The notes beneath the pieces are model-generated. The model saw only the letters and a program-made list of their open reading frames with translations. It was not told the DNA's origin and ran no database searches. The translations under genes and the position numbers were made by a program. 64,000 bases of DNA from Buddleja alternifolia (taxonomy: Eukaryota > Streptophyta > Magnoliopsida > Lamiales > Scrophulariaceae): NCBI GenBank assembly GCA_019426215.1, contig CM033391.1, positions 12,822,708 through 12,886,707 of the forward strand. Direction: 5' to 3'. Position 1 is the first letter of the stretch, and every line of letters starts with the position of its first letter. Shown here in pieces: positions 22,980 to 35,800 of this stretch.

Positions 22980-24490
22980 TGGTGGTCCCAAGTGGCATAC
23001 GAAAGGGTCTAGAAGGGAGGGGTTTGAATAGACCCTGAAGTCTTTTTCGACTTCAAAAATTTCGTATCACTTTTAATGGTTAGAATGCTTAGGCAACTGA
23101 ACGCTTGGGTCAGACGTTTCAGTAAAGACAACTTAGACTTAGTGATTTTAGCAATTTACCAAAGTAGGGTAACGCTTAGATCACTTAATCAGGGTTAGCA
23201 CAGCGGAAATAATTTTAAAGCTTTAGCATTCTTTTTTGTTAAATAGCCGCTTAGCAGATTAGTTTGTCTTTTTCAAAGAATATAATATAATGTAGAACAA
23301 GACAATAATTAAAGTAAACGACACAAGAAATTGTAAGGTTCACTGGGTGATGTAATCCCAACTACGTCCTTCTTCTCCTTTTTCACTTGGAGGAAATTCA
23401 CTAAGATGATTATCGAATAATCACACAGAATCTTCTACAAGATAGTAAACAGGTGAAAATGATCTCGGGCTCCTTGATCACACAGATTTCAGCATTAATG
23501 AAGATCGTCTTCTACAAGCTTCTCTCACTCAGAAATACTGCCTGTAAGGGGTTTCAACAGCTTTCTCACTCAGATGAAAGGTTAAAGGATTTGTCACAAG
23601 GGTTTGTTTGTTTTTGGGAAGATCAAACAACTTGGAATATCTCGGTGAGAATTTAGGTTTCTTCTTTGGAAGAGGTTTGAGATATTTTTGTGACTGTCTG
23701 GAATGTATATAGAAAGCTTGAAAGATTTTGGCTATGGAGTTTCTAAGCTTTTTCTTTGAACGAGAATTTCAGCAGAGTTTCTTGTGCATGTACGTATATT
23801 TTTTGTGTATCTCTGTCTTTAGGGATTGATGGAGGTAAGGTATTTATAGGCTTATTCTTGGGATTATTTCCGTTGGACACATGCAGGAGCGTGCCTTTCA
23901 CGCGGCGCGTGAGTATACCTTTTCTCTGACATTCCTGAATTCTTGTTGTTACCGATTTGACGGGAGCAGCTATAAACTCTGAAGTTCTGACAGTCTAGTC
24001 AAAAGGTGGCTTGTCTACAAGTCATATTGGCTTGTCACATTTAATGCTCTTATCAGTCATTTAATGCATTTGAATTTATTTCTCGTTTGAAATAAATGTC
24101 CATTGAATGATTGCATTTAAGTCCTTCATGATTTGAGAATTTATTTCAGGTGAATTTGATTCTGATCGCTAGAGTGCTTTGAGCGCTTGATCCATAAATC
24201 CTGAAATAGTCCTTTAGCGTTTGACAGACACTAAGGATCTTCAGTTGACTTCAGACGCTGATCTTCAACTTCTTCTCTAATAGACTCACCTAGAATTCTA
24301 TTAGCGATTCAATATCTAATACTTAGTCTAAAATCTAGAAAGATAAAAAATTACAAGCCTAACAAAATTACATACTTTCAAACGCTTATACAAATGATCT
24401 ATGAAACAAAAACTTACATTATATTTTGGCGTCTAACATAAAAATCCTATCTTGTCATCATCAAAACATCTAACATGAAATTTCCTAACA
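22980..24490 (-). repeat. 3' LTR of the SIRE-like element
   Basis: 1511 bp, nearly identical to 37056-38581. It lacks short segments seen in the other copy (near 24145 and 24235). The sequence is unusually rich in AGCG/CGCT words, like the rest of the element. Confidence 0.93.
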
Positions 24491-24505
24491 ATTTCCCCCT
24501 TTTTG
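24491..24505 (-). other. polypurine tract of the SIRE-like element
   Basis: On the minus strand CAAAAAGGGGGAAAT sits directly before the TGTTAGG start of the 3' LTR. This is the expected position and composition for the plus-strand primer of reverse transcription. Confidence 0.85.
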
Positions 24506-24715
24506 ATGATGTCAAGACTTTAACTCTTATTACTCTTTTATAGATTAAGAGTTCAAAGAAAAGCCCAAAAAATAATTATAAGTTATCGTTTAGAAAGTTA
24601 GTAAAGTTAGATTAGGCTCAACAAGGTGTTTCAGCGATAAATCATTCATTCATATATAGAAAGATAAGCATACATGATTTATACTGAATATAAGATAAAA
24701 AAAAATAAAAAGCAT

Positions 24716-27700
24716 TCATCTTTGATGTCGCTTCATGCTTTCTTCTTTTTGGTAGATCTCATTTGCTAAGCCAATGAGGAGTCGGTCAATGTCTATCATG
24801 GTTGTATGTTGAAGTTCATCATAGTCATGCCTTCGTTGCCTAGCGCTTTCATTGAGTTCCTTCAGCCTGTCCATCCATTCCTTTGGAGGAATACTTAGTT
24901 CACGAATTAAATCGTAATAGATATCTTGTCTTCTGTCGTTGGATGGTTTCCATTTGATAGGTCGTCTAAGCGGTCCGACATAAGTATGAAATCTCATACT
25001 TTCCAAGAAATTGACGTCCAAGTCCGGGAGCAAGTACCTTCCTAGATAATACCTTGGCTTTCTCTTTTTAGTTAGCATTTTCTTTATGCTTGCTATTTCA
25101 TCAAACATTGATCGCCAGTGTTTATTATCTGTTTTAGATATTGCCTTAGACTTTTCTTTCTCTTCCCCCTTCTTGATATCAACAAAAGAATTCTTCAAGT
25201 CAGCGATGTCTCTTCGAAGAAGCTTGACTTCATCTATTAAGAGGGCAATCTGTTCAGCGATACTCTGAGAGATGAGGTTGGAGGAATTGTGACGCTCAAT
25301 ATCAGCTGAAGCATTCTGCGCAAGCGGCCGGTTGAAATCGTCTAAAAGCTCTTTAAGGAGAGGAGCGATACTGTTCATCATAGATATGGAAAGCTTGGTT
25401 GCGTGACTCATGTCAGCCTTAAGCAGTCTCTCTACGTTATGAAACATTGCGTTGCTGCACTGCTCCATACGAGAACAAGAACCAGTTAAATTGCTAAGAG
25501 AATTGCGAACGGCTTTCTTGAAATCGCGTGCTTCTGGATCACTTTCTGAGTCTGAGTCAGAGTCTGAGGAAGAATGCACAGGACTATGGGAGCTGGAAAC
25601 TGTAGCTTTGCCTTTAGATTTGTCTCTAATAATAGGCGATGCAGGGTGTCCGGCTAAGTCAGCATGAACCTCTTCTATCGCTGAGTCACGCGTCTGAGTT
25701 GCAGAGTCAATTTGAACAATTTGTTCCTCAAGTGGAACCTCAACTATTGGAGCGCTGGGGACAGCATCTTGCATATCAGCGTCTGTGATTTGAGCGGCTT
25801 CCACAGCAGGAGATTGTTCCTTTTCTATTGCAACAACGTCAATTTGAGGCGCTGGACTCTCAACAGATATGACCCAGAGTGGGCCAATCGCTTCCATTAC
25901 ATGCCTTGGACTAATCAGGTTTGTCTGCGAGATGAAAAATATAGCGTCTTAGCGCTCTTCATTACTTAGTGCAAGTTGCACTCCTTCTGGAAGATCAATC
26001 CCTGAAGTATAAGAATTGTAGAAGTCCTAAATAAATGGCATCAGCGCTTGAGCTGCTTCTTTGTCCACTGGCCTGATCAACGATATCATCTTGGCCACTT
26101 AGATGTTTTGTTCACAAAAGAGCACAGGGCGAAGATTGTATCCACGGAATTCGCATAGCCCTGAATAGTGGTTGAAAGTGATGTCCAACGCTTGTGCATT
26201 TTCTATCACTGCTCTACTATCTCTGTGGAATTCAGCAAACTCAGCGTGCTCATTTGTAACATCGACAAAAATCTGACTTAGCCTGGAAGAAGCGGTTGTT
26301 TGCTGGTGGAGGCTTCATCGTTCAAGTCTGGAAAGATTCGCTGAACAAACGTTTGTCGAGGGTGAAACACATAGCGTCCGCCTTGACTAAATAAGGCTAG
26401 CTGCTAGCGAATGTAGCTCTCGATGGGTTGTCTATAACTTGGTACATCGCTAACATTTCCGGCAATATGCTGACGCTGCTGAAGTAAAAAGGTAGCAAAC
26501 CCTCGGCCTCTGTATTCGATTCCAAATTCAAAAAGGAATGGATATCTCACGAGTTCGTCAAGAGTGTAGAAGTATAAAACAAACTCTTCAGCCCATCTGG
26601 CTGTATCCATCATCCATTGCTTACCAAGTTTGTCAGCTTTCTTTTGTTCTTTTCTAGCAGCAAGAAACTTGTCAAAGCGTTCAATTTCTTCATCATAATC
26701 CTCAGCCCATAATCTTGCAAGGTATTCTCGGGCTTCATCTTCTATCCAAGAATTGATAGGATTGGGAGGCTCAGCAACTACTGGTCCTTTTTCTTTCCAC
26801 AGTCTAAGAGGTTTAGGGGATAAAGCGTTCTGAGGAGAATGAACGACTTTAGGATAGGCAGAGTATCCGATCTGGTTGAGAATTTCTTCATCCGGATTTT
26901 TTGACCAATCACCCATATGGGAATTCTTGATGACGACTTTATTCTGGCGCAAAGGATAAAAGGATTCTTCAAAATGGCCAGAAAAGTTAAAACGCTTCTC
27001 GTCAAATTCTGTCATGTTGATCGCTGGTCGACGAATATACTCAAGTCTAGATTGGAGTCGCTTAAGACTGTAAAGACCTAGATCAGCGAATCGCTCAAAG
27101 AATTCAAACTTGGCATAATTAGATAAATCAGGCTTATGGAGAGTGGTTTGAAAGTTGATTTCGACTTCAGCAAGGGTCTGGTTGTCTCGTTCTCTAGCAG
27201 CATAATAAAATTCAATTTCAGAGGAATATCCCCGAGGAAAGAAATCGACGACACCAGGAGGAGACCCTGTTGGAGTGAGAACAAAAGCAATGGACTCTGT
27301 TGGGATAGGGGCTACTTCTATCGACCGCTCAGCATGCTCAGTCGCTTCACTGACTGGTGATGTTTCAGCGTCAGGAAGGACTTATGCTACTTCCTTAGCT
27401 ATATCCACAACAGTAGACATATCAACATCTACTTCAATGGGAATTGCTGAAGATTGAGGTGCGTCAGCGTCTGATGCTTCTTGAGCTGATACATGTAAGC
27501 GGTTGAGAAAAGCAAGCAAAATTTCTACAAAGTAGAAATTACAAAGAAGAGACGTCAACGCTTACCCTGAGGACTATCATCGACTGTGTCAGTTGCTTAA
27601 TCTGTTTCAACATTTGGTACAATTTCCTCAGGCTCCGGGACAACTTCTTCTAGATCTAAATTGAGAAAAAAAGTGATGGGATTAGCACGAATAGGTATGT

Positions 27701-29091
27701 TCAAAGACTCAAGAGTGTTAAGAGCATTTTGAATATTCGCGTCAACTTCGGCTGAAACACGTTTTATCCTAGCGTTAGAAAGGAAAACCTAATGAGGAAA
27801 GGATAAACTACTTTGTTTTTCACAAGTACTTACCCTGAAAATGAGCAGCCTTCTCAGAAAGAGGAGTGGCTCTAGGCTCAGGAAAAGATTCAGGAACAGC
27901 GTCCGAAGAAGGAGGAGGAACACTCGCCGAGTCGTCAAGCGCTGGCTCGACTGGAGCGCTTGTTGATGCTGTTGGAGTGGATGAAGGAGTACGCCTTCAT
28001 GCTAGCGGTACTTCTTCTTCTACTTCTTCTTCTTCGTTTACACTGAAGATAAACGCTGAAGGAGGAGAAGGTGATTTAGGAGAAAGAGAGGGAGACTTCT
28101 GTTTCTTCTTGGGCTCCGGCTTCGGCTTCTGCTTCTACTTCTGCTTCTTTGCGGGTTTTGATGGCTCAGCGACCTTCAAGATTATTTTTCGTTTGGGTCA
28201 CTTAACCACCACTTCTTCTTCCGATGAAGATGATGACGAAGACGAAGATGCTTGCTCTTCATCATCGCTACGAACAACTCCTTCGGAAAGAAGTCACTCA
28301 CGCTCATCTTTGGGGACCGCTGCACCGCCACGTTTCCTTGGCCTCAACAGCTCGCAGATCATCTTCTTTCCATAAAACTTTAGCGCTGGGATCTTCTTTC
28401 CAGCGGAATCGGTGTAACCGCTAGCGCTAAGAATTCGACTTAAAATAATCCCATAAGGCTTGGGATTAACCGACTTGGCCATCGCTTGTTTGAACCGATT
28501 AAAAACGTAAAGTGACTAATTTATCTTCAGTTTGGTCAGAATGGCGACCATCATCTTGTACTGGAGATTTGTAATTTTATCGAAAGTTCCTTTTCTGCAT
28601 TCGATCATCTTAGCGCAAATGTCCGCGAGAATGACATATTCGCCATTCATATCATTTTTCTTGAAATTGGGTTCATAAGAAGCTTCAACTTCATCTTTCT
28701 TGATCAAAGTCCATACCTTTGTAGCATCTCCAAGAGTGACATTTTCTACTTCGGCACCATCACTGGGCAAATTTAGTAGGGAAGAAATCAAAGAAGGGGT
28801 AAGGACAAAGGTTTCACGGGCAAAGGGAAAGACGCAGGAAATGGAGTTTCCGTCGTCGGAGATTTTTGCGTTCTTGAAGAAAAAGAGAGTTTATTCCTCA
28901 AAGTAATTAAAGATGGTAGTTAGCATATCATACAAACCAGACTCCTGGACGAGTGGAAGAACAGTCCTCAGAGGGAAATTCTGGTTATCGAATAGATAGT
29001 CCCAGTTAACAAGAAAACCGGCATTAATAGTGACTGGTTTCTCTAGTTTGGAAGATTTTCCAAGAGCAGATTTTGAAGACTTCAGTGCCAT
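24716..29091 (-). pseudogene. accessory (envelope-like position) coding region of the SIRE-like element
   Basis: About 4.4 kb of coding-like sequence after pol, with ATG at 29091 and a stop at 24716. Part 1 (29091-27834) stays in one frame through in-frame stops near 28891, 28516, 28294, 28200, 28130 and 28000. It starts with a globular region (FLVNWDYLFDNQNFPLRTVL), then a basic patch (LRPRKRGGAAVPK), an acidic Ser-rich run and a Pro/Lys-rich stretch. Part 2 (about 27768-27566) and part 3 (27485-24716) are joined by a frame-keeping 80-bp intron. Part 3 has an open run at 27015-26404, a frameshift near 26290 and an open 393-codon run (25897-24716) with DSDSDSESD and a predicted coiled coil (IDEVKLLRRDIADLKN). 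No signal peptide or clear membrane span is seen. SIRE elements are known to carry an envelope-like ORF here; I cannot confirm homology, and a captured host gene is an alternative. Confidence 0.65.
27486..27565 (-). other. candidate intron in the accessory gene
   Basis: On the minus strand CCTCAGG|GTAAGCG marks a donor (intron starts at 27565) and ACATGTATCAG|CTCAAG an acceptor (ends at 27486). Removing the 80 bp joins a phase-1 exon end to its partner and carries the frame from position class 27566 into the class used by the open run 27483-26404. The intron itself is T-rich. A second candidate, donor CAGG|GTAAGT at 27833 with acceptor TTTCTAACGCTAG near 27769, has good splice signals and a branch-like CTAAC but does not keep frame as the sequence stands. 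Confidence 0.55.
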
Positions 29092-29637
29092 TGAAGAACT
29101 AGAGAAAGCTTCGGTTGAGGAGAGGAAAAGATGTTATTTTTGCCTTTAGAGAGAAAGAACTTTTACAGTAGAGAAGATTTGGAAGTGATAAAGTTTTACT
29201 GTAAAGGTTGTGAAGGGTTTAAATAGGAGGCAAAAAGTAACTCCTCAAATGGTAGATGAGTGACACGTGTACAAGAGTTAATGTTGAAAGATAACAAGAG
29301 AAATTTGAGCCATTTACACATAAATACGGATGTCAAAAAGTACGATAAAATAGGTTAACTGCTGTGAAATATAAAGTTTTTCGGATCCGCGGTTACTTTT
29401 TGAAAACGTTTGAATTTTAAATTTTTCAGTGTGAAATGCACGCGCCTGATAGTACACTGACACGTACTCAAACATGTGCAGTTACTGAACAGCCTAGTTT
29501 TTAGATAGGAATCATTAACTGTCAGTTTGATTTGATAAGCACGTGTGAGCAGTTGTCAAATCTAATCTTTTGGACTTAACCACACGTTACTTTTAGCGAT
29601 GAAAACTATGCATGATTTTTAGAGAATTCACTAAGCG
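29092..29637 (-). promoter_or_regulatory. putative internal promoter and leader of the accessory gene
   Basis: The 546 bp between the RNase H stop and the accessory ATG resemble a plant promoter on the minus strand. TATTTAAA at 29218-29225 lies 127 nt before the ATG. After it comes a CA-containing start region and a leader rich in CT (TTCTTTCTCTCTAAAGG, TTTTCCTCTCCTC). Two palindromic G-boxes CACGTG are at 29264-29269 and 29540-29545. A separate promoter for the downstream ORF is inference. Chance occurrence of a TATA-like word is possible, but the combined layout is unusual for retroelement spacer. Confidence 0.45.
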
Positions 29638-32600
29638 TTAAAGTGGCACTTCATTGTCAGTACCAATGAAGTGCATGGAGATATCTTTCTTTTGAACATG
29701 GTCACGTAAGAAATGGTATCGAATATCAATGTGTTTAGTTCTAGAATGAAGAACTGGATTTTGGGTCATAGCTAAAGAGCTTTGGTTATCACAATGCATT
29801 GGGGTAGGACCTAGGATTGTTCCATAATCTCTAAGTTGTTGCCTCATCCAAAGGATTTGTGCACAACAGCTCCCAGCGGTTACGTACTCTGCTCCAGCGG
29901 TAAAAGTCGCTGTGGATTGTTGTTTCTTACTATGCCACGAAATTAGTCTATCACCTAGAAATTGACATGTACCACTAGTGCTTTTTCTGTCTATTTTGCA
30001 TCCTGCAAAATCTGCGTCTGAATAACCAATTAGTTCAAAAGGAGAGTCCCTCCGATACCATAAGCCCACATTCTGTGTGCCTTTTAGGTGTTTAAGGATT
30101 CTCTTGGCAGCATTTAAGTGTGATTCTCTAGGATCAGCTTGAAAGCATGCACACATGCATACCGAAAACATACTATCGGGTCTACTAGCGGTAAGATAAA
30201 GAAGTGATCCAAGGATACCTCTATAGTTAGTGATACCAACTTTCTTTCCATTTTCATCTTTATCTAACTTAAGTGTTTGGCTCATTGGAATATTTGAAGA
30301 TGATGCATTTTCCATACCAAATTTCTTAATCATATCTCTTGTATATTTAGCTTGGTTTATAAATATGTCATTTGGGAGTTGTTTAACTTGCAATCCTAAG
30401 AAAAAAGTTAATTCACCCATCATGCTCGTTTCAAATTGATCTTGCATCATTTTCGAAAATTTCTCACACAATCGCTTATTAGTAGTGCCAAATATAATAT
30501 CATCAACATAAATTTGGACTAAGAGAATATCTTCATTCTGGGTAATTTTAAATAACGTTGTATCAACGCTGCCTTTTGAAAAGTCTTTACCTATAAGGAA
30601 GATAGAGAGAGTGTCATACCATGCTCTTGGTGCTTGTTTAAGGCCATAGAGTGCTTTGTCCAATTTGTAGACCATACTTTTGCCATGGTTGTTGATGAAT
30701 CCTGGAGGTTGCGCCACATAGACTTCTTCTTGGAGTTTACCATTCAGGAATGCACTCTTCACGTCCATTTGATATACTGTGAAATTGTTGAAGTCGGAAC
30801 ATCCTAATCGCTTCAAGATGGGCTACTGGGGCATACGTCTCATCAAAATCAATACCCTATTCTTGGCAATAACCCTGAGAAACTAATCTGGCTTTGTTTC
30901 TTATAACAATGCCATCTTCATCCATCTTGTTCCTAAAAACCCATCTAGTTCCAATCACTCCTTGGTGAGTTGGTCTTGGTACTAGCTTCCAAACCTTGCT
31001 TCTCTCAAATTGGTTAAGCTCCTCTTGCATAGCTTCTACCCAACTTGAATCACTGAGTGCTTCATCCACTTTCTTTGGTTCCATTTGAGACGGGAAGCTT
31101 GCAAACATGGCTTCATTAATTGTAGCGGACCTAGTTCTAACAGGTGCTTCAATATCTCCAATTACTAGCTCTGGTGTATGATCTCTGAGCCATTTATGGT
31201 CTGTTTGGAACGGGTTGAGAGACTCTTGATTATCGATTGCTTGACCCTCATTTGTCTCTGGCGCAGTCGCTGCATCATTCACAGTTCCATTTTGCTCTTG
31301 ATGATCATTCTCTTCATGATCATCAGTGATTCTGATACTATCATCATTTGTAACCTCACGAGTAATCTTAGGAATAGGTACAAGGATCTCGTCATCTTCG
31401 TCATCACTATCATCACCAAGATTAATTTGTGACGCTTGTTGGGTGAGATCTTCAATTCCTATATCATCAGAATTAACCTTACTCGGTTCTTGGTTAGCAT
31501 CATCAAACACAACATGAATGGATTCTTCAACCTTCGATTTGATCTTATTTAGGATGCGAAAACTCTTTCCATTTCTGACATAGCCTAGGAAGATTCCCTC
31601 ATCCGCTTTAGGATCAAATTTTTTTAGACTTTGGGATCCATTGTTATGAATAAAACATTTTGAAACAAATACATGAAAATATGAGACGTTAGGCTTACGT
31701 CCCTTCCACAACTCATATAGAGTCTTCTCATGTTTTTTGTTGATCATACACCGGTTCTGAGTGTAGCAAGCGGTATTGATAGCTTCGGCCCAAAACCTTT
31801 GAGGCAACTTAGACTCTGCAAGCATCGTCCTACCAGCTTCTTTAAGCGTTATGTTCCGTCGCTCGGCAACTCCATTCTGTTGAGGTGTTCTAGGAGCAGA
31901 ATACTCATGAAGTATTCCAAAATCTATACAAAACTTCTCAACAAATTGGTTAGTAAATTCAGTTCCTCTATCGCTTCTAATTCTTGTCACCTTTAAATCT
32001 TTAGAAGTTTGCAATTGACGAATTAGCGATGTGAGCTTGACACTAGTTTCATCTTTGGTCGCTAGGAATTCTACCCATGTATAGCGAGAGAAATCATCAA
32101 CTATTACTAGTGAATACTTTTTACCACTAACGCTCATGATTTGAATAGGACCAAACAAATCTAGATGCAATAGTTCAAGAACTCTAGAAGTAGATAGACA
32201 TGGTTTCTTCTTAAAAGATGATTTAACTTGTTTACCCATTTGACATGCATCACATAAGCGATTCTTTTGAAAGAAACCCTTAGGTAATCCCTCTACATGA
32301 TTTAGTGATATTAACTGAGAGATTGCCTTAAAGTTGAGGTGGTTCATTTTTCTATGTCATAACCAACCCAATTCATTTTGACTTTTAGCAACAAAGCATG
32401 TGGGGTTGTTATCAATTGTAGAATCCCAATCCACTAAATAAACATTATTTGTTCATTTTCCTCTTAATTTAGTAGACTTAGTCTTAGCGTCGTTAACATA
32501 GCAGAAGTAGCTTGAAAACTTTACTTCAAAGCCTTTATCACAAAATTGACTAATGCTTAACAGATTATGCTTAAGACCCTCAACATATTATACATCACTG

Positions 32601-32862
32601 ATCATAATGTTCCCCCTATGCATGATACCTATACCTTTGGTTTACCTTTTGAGTTATCACCAATTATAACTTGAGGACCGTTGGTTGCAGGATAGTTGAT
32701 CAAGGGATTCTTTGATCCGGTCATATGCCTTGATGACCCGCTATCAATGTACCAAACTGAAGTATCGGTGTTAGCTCTTGGTACCTGCATTAAAGGGTAG
32801 TTCTAATTCTTCTTAAGTACCCATGTTGTCTTGGGTCCTTCATTGTTAGTGACTTTAGTTTG
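29638..32862 (-). pseudogene. SIRE-like pol: protease, integrase, RT, RNase H
   Basis: Pol of a Copia element in several open pieces. The protease motif WYIDSGSSRH is at about 32755-32723, in a stretch with stops. The pre-integrase region has TGA in place of a Trp codon near 32363. The run 32347-30857 (496 codons) has LHLDLFGP, RSDRGTEF and NGVAERRN, giving the integrase D-D-E, and ends with the RT N-terminus (GTRWVFRNK). A TAG at 30854-30856 and a small deletion near 30815 separate it from the run 30816-29638 (392 codons). That run has YQMDVKSAFLNG, YVDDIIFG and the RNase H GYSDADFAG, and ends early at NEVPL. Order protease-integrase-RT-RNase H is diagnostic of Copia. Relatives with intact frames could mobilise it in trans. 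Confidence 0.92.
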
Positions 32863-32864
32863 AA

Positions 32865-35800
32865 TTAAAACTTTAGAACCCATATTTGCCTAGTCTTCAT
32901 TGTAGGAATACTGGCCTTCTTGGGTTTCACATTGTGTTGTGTGTTCTTTTTGGGTGTATAATAATATCCTTGATTGTAGTAGTAATCATAATCATAGTCA
33001 TAATCATAATTATCATAGTAGCGATAATATGATCTAGACTTTTGTGGATATTGATGATGGTATTTCCTTGGCGCTGGCTTGGGTTGTTCTTTTGTTGCTT
33101 GATGCTTAGCGCTTAATTCACAGTGGTCAAATTTATCCTTAGCCCTTTGAGCTTTTGGATGAACCCGTCTTTGTGGATCATTCGCTTTCGCCTTTCCCGT
33201 GCCTGAGTCAGCTTTGGCTTTCTCATTTGGCCTCGTACCATTGTCGCTTGGTTCATTTAGCGTTTGACTTTGTGAACCTTTCTTAACAAAGAAAACACCC
33301 TTTGCTTTGTTGTGCACTGTAATATTAGATTTATTTGGTTGTTTACCAAGTTTATTGCATCCTAAACCGGTCTTTTCACCAAACATTCTTGTTACCTCAG
33401 TCACATTATTCAACTTTCTTGAAGCTTTTGATAATGATGAGATGAGCTGCTCTGATTTGGCAAGTCTAGCGATCAGATCCGCTTCTCTTTTAACTATTAT
33501 ATCAAGATCGCTTTTCAGTTGAGTAATCTCACTCTCAAGCGATTGGTTCTTCTCAATGCATTGTTGCTGAACTTGCAACTCTGCTTTGAGCGTTGCTTTA
33601 TCACTTGTGAGCGATGAGATAATAGAGAAGTGATTTTGATATATTTTGGTGGCATCTTGACAATCTTTATAATATTCATTGACTTTGTTAAGCAATTCAT
33701 CATAAGAAAGAGGATGAAATAATTCATTGGTTACCTCTGGTAGCGAGTCGTCAGACGCTTCATCTCTTGCCATAAGACAAATCAACGCTGAGTCGCATAT
33801 AGGCTCATCATCACTACTTTCATCTGATGATTCCAAGTCCTCTTCAAGTGCGGAGAATGGTTCAGATTCCACTAGCAAACCTTGTTGGCGAAGGTTGCTC
33901 CTGAATTGGTTTCTATCCACATAGTCTTGCCTTGTGGACTTAGACACATTTGGATAAGGGCAATTTACCTGGTAGTGTCATGGTTTCCTGCAATTATAAC
34001 ACAAATTAGTTTTCATTTTCTATTCAGTGGTTAATCGCTTTGATCCAACTGGCGCTGAGAGATTCTGAGTAGGAATTGTAGGTGCTTGGTAAGGAACTGG
34101 CGCTAATGGTTGAGGTGCAGAATATACTGGCGCTTGATACTGAGGCGCTGGTGCTAGGGGAGGAGTTTGAAATGAAGTTTGTGACACGCTAAAAGCTAAC
34201 GTGCTATAATAGCAAGTGCACTAGTCGTGTGTAGTAATAAAAGTGGACGAGAAGTCCGGATTGTCGAACCACAAGGACTTGAATTCTAGTTTAAGATTTT
34301 ATAACAACAAAGATCAAAACAATAAAGGTAAAATGAGTGTGAAATGCGTAAGATAAGAACAAGGTTGAACAAATGATTTAAAACAAAATAGAAAGGGAGA
34401 CTAAGGCACATGCTAGGTTCAAATTGATCAATTATACTTATAAAGATTCTCGTTGAAGGATTACGCTTATATTGTTATGGTGAGAGCTCCGAGGGTAGAG
34501 AATAACCGATGTCTCGCGTAGAAACTCCTATGCTTAGATCGTGATTTCCCAAATATTCCTATCCGGAAATCTAACCACTAAACATGCATTAACGTACTAG
34601 AGTTCACTCGATTTGAATCGAACAACTTCACCCGGGAATCTTTACCTATGTCTAGGGCAATTTTTCATTAGTTACGGGTCATGATGTGAATTTCTTGCAC
34701 CCTAAGTCAATTTTCTCCCGAAATATTAACCTAGGCATAAGATTCTAACATATAGTGATCAAGTATATGCAAGATAGGCAAAAACACAAATTCACATCAC
34801 ATAACAATATAAGAACAACCTCAACAATCATCTATTATAAGCATATATCACAATTTGGCCTTACATGGCCCTAGTCTTATGAATTTAGTTCATAATGGAT
34901 AATATGAAAAACATAAATGAATTAATACACATGTTCATAGACATAATTGAAATGAAAAGCTATAAAAATTCCCTCAAAAGTGAATAATGATGGAACTTCA
35001 ATTGAATCTTCCTTCTCCAATGATGATGATGAATCAAGAATCCTTCTCTCTCCCCTCTTTTCTTCTCTATGGATCGGTCACTTCCTCCCCCTCTTCTCCA
35101 AGAATCTGAAATTAATAGTGAATCATGAAGAGTATGGGTTCCCCCTCCTTTTATAGCCAAAATTCCACTAAAGTATGCATTAAGAATTCCTATTAAAGTT
35201 CCCCAATGAGAATTCCACCTAAGGTGATGCTTAAAGTTTGGCTTTTAAGATTCCAACCAGCTAAAAAATGCTGAACTTTCGGCCCTTAAGAATTCCACCA
35301 AGCATAACCATGTGAAAACTTCAACAAAACACATGCATGCTGCCATTTTCTTGCTTTCCAGCGCAGTCATAGTATTTTCCTCATAAAATTCTCCAAAGAT
35401 CTCCAAATTAGATGATTCAAGTCTCCATGTTCAGATCAAACATAGATATACAACTTTCCAGAAGGACATTTTGTCCAATTCGGTCTCTAAGTATACCTAA
35501 ATTACGTTTCAACATGGAGGTTGTTTCTGATTTGGCGCCCATAAAGTAAATCTACCAAGAAACACACTTATGACAACCCCTCAACGCATGTGCTGAATTA
35601 TGGCCAAAAGTGATTCTTACCCATCATATAATGCTGGAATTTAGGCTGAAAAGGAGTAACATTCGGACTATCCATGCCTAGGCATGACTAGGAGGGCGTT
35701 GGGGCGTATCCTGGCACATGTACTTCTCTGTTCCGCGCAGCAATCGTATTTCCTTCACAATTATCTCTATAGACCTCCGATTTGGATGTTTCAAGTTCCC

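Noticed and set aside
27866..28375. 169-codon plus-strand frame rich in Ser, Gly and Phe
   Set aside because: It is antisense to the accessory coding region of the SIRE-like element and reflects the GAA/TCT-rich acidic tract there.
24716..29091. Accessory region as a retroviral envelope gene
   Set aside because: Position fits, but no signal peptide, membrane anchor or cleavage motif was seen; kept as accessory coding region of unknown role.
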